DNA of 64,000 bases from Apoda limacodes (Eukaryota > Arthropoda > Insecta > Lepidoptera > Limacodidae): contig OX291550.1 in assembly GCA_946406115.1 (NCBI GenBank), positions 20,746,722 to 20,810,721 of the forward strand, given 5' to 3'. This document shows positions 61,000 to 64,000 of this stretch, piece by piece (position 1 is the first letter of the stretch; the number at the start of each line of letters is the position of its first letter). A program made the translations under genes and the position numbers. The notes beneath the pieces were generated by a model. The model searched no databases. It saw only the letters and a list, made by a program, of their open reading frames with translations, and was not told the DNA's origin.

Positions 61000-61638
61000 T
61001 AATAACAAAAATCTTATTTAATACATAGCTGATCAAAAATAGAAACAATTGTAGAAGGCAGAATATAAAAATAAAACATTACTCTGTCCCTTTTTCAGGC
61101 AGTAGTGTTAAATGATTATGTTGCCTGCCATAACTATTCTAGCATTTACAGCATTATTTAACAACGAAATAGAAATGGCTGTGGCTTGATATATAGGTCC
61201 TTCTTAGCTTCTAAACTAATAACAGCTGAAAATTTAAATCTATCTTAATCTTAATCTAAATCTTAGGTAAAAATGCTCATTAGGTAATAAAGTGTATTTA
61301 CAAAATTTTGATAATAATATTAACACTCCGTACGAAATATGTTTGCTTTTTACGAATGACTAATTTATGCTCCTTTGCTTTTGTTATCAACATTGTTGAA
61401 ATCAAACATTTACGCTTGACATATTCTTTCTTAAAACATTATTTTATGTATTATATTTTTTTTCCAAATATAGCTATCTGTAGGCATCAAAATCACTGAT
61501 TTGAAATATCGCATTATAAACGTAACAATGCAAACGTTTTGCCAATTAAAACATATTATCTACAGAGTTGTAAAAACAAAAATATTTCCATTAATTTGCG
61601 AACGAAATTTCTAGCATAAAATTTTTACTAGTTTCATA

Positions 61639-61854
61639 TCAACGTTTTTCCACTGGTTTTTCACAATTTTGTCTTTCTGTGTCTTTGCTATTTGTAGGTA
61701 ACTGTCCGTGGCTCCAATTCTGAGGGTAACCATGTTTCTTTACGTCATCCCACCATAATTGCTCCCCTTTTGCCCAAATAACATAAATAATATTAGTTAG
61801 CACCAAAACAACAAGACAAATCCAAAACGCCACTCTCCATTCTTCAAGTGTAGA
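61639..61854 (-). CDS. Gene A last coding exon (TM12 and C-terminal tail)
   Basis: 216 nt including the stop. It encodes STLEEWRVAFWICLVVLVLT (TM12) and IWAKGEQLWWDDVKKHGYP, then a polar tail ending EKPVEKR. The length equals gene B's last exon. The nearest AATAAA I see on this strand is at 60994-60999, so the 3' UTR may be about 640 bases. Confidence 0.94.
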   Translation of the reverse strand, partial: STLEEWRVAFWICLVVLVLTNIIYVIWAKGEQLWWDDVKKHGYPQNWSHGQLPTNSKDTERQNCEKPVEKR

Positions 61855-63955
61855 CTGAAACAAAATTTGATCAAATATTTGAATATTTAATATTAAAATT
61901 GGAGATAATATTTGATTTCAGTAACATACTGTATACAAATTATTTCCTTGAAAGGTTATACAAAATTGCAAAACAAACAATTACATGGCACAATAAATAG
62001 CAAATCAAGGTTCATTATGTCTAAGCAATGTCACGATCGGAAATAACCTCATACTAGTAAATCTGAATTTCTATAAAGCGTTTTTTTTTTTTGGATGTGA
62101 AACGTCTCTTGCCCTTGGTGGGCAAGGTGGGCCCTTGGCAGTAAAATTAAACCATATGCCGTTACAGCAAATGGCATGACGCTCTCTCATTCCTTCATGG
62201 CCCCTCTGCGCCGCCGCTCTCAACTCCCTTGCGTGTGTACGTACACATAAACACACTCCGTTTCTACTCCGTAAGAGCTGTTAACTATATCTATCCGACT
62301 ATAGTAAACTCGGCAATTTTTCAAATCTGCCGGGCGGCCCATGACGGCTTACTATTTTTTTATCTTTTGTACAAGTCGTAAGAGCGTGTGTCCAAGAACC
62401 ATCTTGACTTAGCCCTATGTCGCAGATACAAAATTTTGCGGTATTTTTATTTAAATCTTTATTTTACAAATTTAATTAATACAAACAAGATATTATAATA
62501 GAAGTAGGAAAAATTGTACAAAGATATACATTTCTGCCAAAGATTTCTTTTTACAACATCCGAAACCGATAGTACTTAACGTCATTTACAATGAGTTTAA
62601 TATATTTCCATTTAGGGCAACCCTTCTTAAAGAATACCGATATAAATTTCTGTCACGAGCCAAGTTTACAACCGTTTACCTAAAATAGTCATTACAGATC
62701 TGTAAGAAACGGTCTAAGAAACGGTTAGATTATTTCCAGTTCAACAAACAAACCTATTTTTGAAAGAGACGAGATATATCATATCCTAAGTTTAACTATA
62801 TAGAAGACACTATATTATAAATACAATAGGCTATTTATTCCATGACTAAAAACTTAGCTCACTTACATTTGGTGTTAGCAATCCAATCAAATACGGCGTA
62901 ATGATTGCAGAAATAGCAGCGATCCCGTTTACTATAGCTGTTGTAGTCCCAGCATAGTTAGGTGTAATATCAAGCGAATTGATCTTCATGCCACTGTAGT
63001 AAGCTCCCATAAGTGTCATAGCCATAATGAACCAAAAGACAGCTAAAGTGGTGTTACAGCCAGAATATGAAGCTAAAATAAGGCAAATTCCTGGCCCAGC
63101 TGCCGCTAAAAACACAAAAAGATACTAAAATTTTATAAAAAACATTACAAATATTTAAAAATAAAATAAAATTAGAACTTTCATTTAATTTACCGATAGT
63201 GGTGTAAATTTTTCTAGCCTTTTCAATACTGTGATATCCACGTTTAACACAAAAATCACACAGTAGTCCAAAAAAGCCTGAAGCAACCCACATAGATACA
63301 TAGGGAAGTGAAGATAGGAAACCAGCGGATTTTATGTTAAATTTAAGTACATCGGTCATATATTTTGGCAAATCTGTAACCATTGTGAAATAACCCCAAT
63401 CGTGACCAATCTGAAAAAAAAAAAAGTTATAATAACATTATTTTTGGTCAACTTTTTCATTGCACATGTTTCAATAAAAATATGTAATACTCACTGCGGC
63501 TATTATAAGAGACCAAAGAGGGACGGAACGAAATAGCGCTTTCCAAGGTACTGGATCTAGAGTTTGTTTTTTGGTATTTTCCAAAGAATCTACATTTTCA
63601 TTCAGAAATTTTTTCTCAGTGTTTGATATATACGGGTGCGTATTTGGCGTACTGAAGCATAAAACTGTCTGGAATTATAAACAAAAATAATAATTTTAAA
63701 TTTGTATGATTTAAAGGACGTTATAAACTTCGATCTTCTTCTTCTTACCCAAAATATGAACCAGATCAGCCCAAGCCCTCCAAATACATAAAATACATTG
63801 TCCCATTTACTTTTATACATAATAAGTCCTGAAAAGTATGAACCTGCTATATTCCCAATCTGTGCTCCACCGAATATTATTGCCCCTATTCTGGCACGCT
63901 CAGCCTTTGGTGCCCAGCGAGAGATCATCACCATGAGTGCTGGCATTGTAGGACC
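61639..63955 (-). CDS. Gene A: SLC17/MFS anion (phosphate) cotransporter-like, 3' half
   Basis: C-terminal 350 residues of a 12-TM major facilitator of the SLC17 family, a predicted multi-pass membrane symporter. Exons: 63749-63955, 63495-63668, 63194-63410, 62867-63105, 61639-61854 (stop). Phases are 0,0,1,0 as in gene B, and exon lengths match B except for one codon in the second (174 against 177). Visible signatures: G-P-T-M-P followed by SRWAPKAER (TM4 to TM5), GGAQIGNIAGSYFSG (TM5), DWGYFTMVTDLPKYM after TM7, NYAGTTTAIVNGIAAISA (TM11) and a C-terminal WAKGEQLWWDD block. Three introns are only 80-88 bp; the last is 1012 bp. The first three coding exons lie beyond position 64000. Family assignment is firm. 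Substrate is inference: insect relatives are named phosphate cotransporters, mostly by homology. Confidence 0.95.
61855..62866 (-). other. Gene A last intron, with a GC-rich insert
   Basis: A 1012-bp intron whereas the other introns of this gene are 80-88 bp. Positions about 62082-62400 differ in composition: a T-run, then GC-rich sequence including a short inverted repeat around 62110-62130 (ccttggtgggcaaggtgggc). That suggests a mobile-element insertion, but I do not recognise the family. Confidence 0.6.
62867..63105 (-). CDS. Gene A exon 7-equivalent (TM9-TM11)
   Basis: 239 nt, starting with two bases that complete the split Ala codon. It encodes AAAGPGICLILASYSGCNTT and SLDITPNYAGTTTAIVNG, and ends PYLIGLLTPN before the donor GTAAGT. 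By eye it is the most conserved exon between A and B. Confidence 0.94.
63194..63410 (-). CDS. Gene A exon 6-equivalent (TM7-TM8)
   Basis: 217 nt, beginning in phase 0 and ending one base into a codon, exactly as in gene B. It starts IGHDWGYFTMVTDLPKYM, the diagnostic block after TM7 of SLC17 proteins, and ends KARKIYTTI. The donor is GTAAAT. Confidence 0.94.
63495..63668 (-). CDS. Gene A exon 5-equivalent (TM6-TM7 cytoplasmic loop)
   Basis: 58 codons, phase 0. It encodes the central loop with STPNTHPYIS, the acidic ENVDSLEN stretch and DPVPWKALFRSVPLWSL leading into TM7. The donor is GTGAGT. It is one codon shorter than the B copy and two longer than the C copy, so this loop is where the paralogues differ in length. 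Confidence 0.93.
63749..63955 (-). CDS. Gene A exon 4-equivalent (TM4 end to TM6 start)
   Basis: 69 codons, phase 0 at both ends. The acceptor CAG is at 63956-63958 and the donor GTAAGA follows TTTTGG. It encodes MPALMVMISRWAPKAER, then the GGAQIGNIAG helix, and ends in GGLGLIWFIFW. This matches gene B exon 4 codon for codon in length. Confidence 0.94.
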
Positions 63956-64000
63956 CTGAAAAGTGAAGTATGCTTTTCAGGGAAAAGTGAAGTATGCTTT

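Larger units (their letters stand above)
44271..61638. other. B-A intergenic spacer
   Basis: No host gene was recognised. It holds SINEs, MITEs, broken retroelements, a Helitron end and short tandem repeats, listed separately. 45550-47370, 48310-49110, 49270-50060, 50260-50950, 52930-54550, 54930-55600, 55880-56640, 57070-57700 and 60260-61630 are AT-rich with nothing I can name, apart from a duplicated ttgtcgcgctgaaaagc at about 55411 and 55523. Confidence 0.6.

Overview
This is nuclear DNA from an insect, almost certainly a moth or butterfly. It is AT-rich, has spliced genes with GT..AG introns, and is full of repeats I recognise from lepidopteran genomes: tRNA-headed SINEs, 5S-rRNA-derived SINE pieces, RTE- and Jockey/CR1-type LINE remnants, Penelope-like fragments, a Helitron end and several MITEs. 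The species cannot be fixed from the sequence.

The only well-supported protein-coding genes are three tandem paralogues of the SLC17 branch of the major facilitator superfamily (insect 'putative inorganic phosphate cotransporter' or Picot-like, sodium/anion symporters). All are on the minus strand and share exon boundaries and intron phases. From right to left, which is the direction of transcription: gene A (61639-63955, last five exons, 5' end outside the window); gene B (31239-44241, complete, 8 coding exons, 519 codons plus stop); gene C (1595-17246, first five coding exons, 3' end outside the window). Splice junctions were placed by hand from GT..AG sites and from homology between the copies, and every exon length agrees with the reading frame.

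Layout: 1-17.2 kb is gene C, whose fourth intron (8.1 kb) holds a Penelope-like insertion, a 1-kb foldback element, a GC-rich repeat and SINE pieces. 17.3-31.2 kb is the C-B spacer: an ~85-bp minisatellite split by an RTE LINE and a Jockey/CR1-like LINE, then LINE tails, SINEs and a hairpin carrying a Penelope-type motif. 31.2-44.2 kb is gene B, with a 263-bp sequence in triplicate in its fourth intron and a SINE next to exon 1. 44.3-61.6 kb is the B-A spacer: SINEs, two MITE families, a broken retroelement (reverse transcriptase plus a KRPD-type C-terminal block), a Helitron 3' end, GC-rich repeats and short tandem repeats. 61.6-64.0 kb is the compact 3' half of gene A.

The three transporters look like products of local duplication. 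The family moves organic or inorganic anions, usually with sodium or protons, across plasma or organelle membranes; which substrate these copies carry cannot be read from the sequence. I found no clear new biological system. The best unusual items are the repeat structures in and around the transporter genes, the paired Penelope/hammerhead-like motifs, and the MITE copies in opposite orientations.
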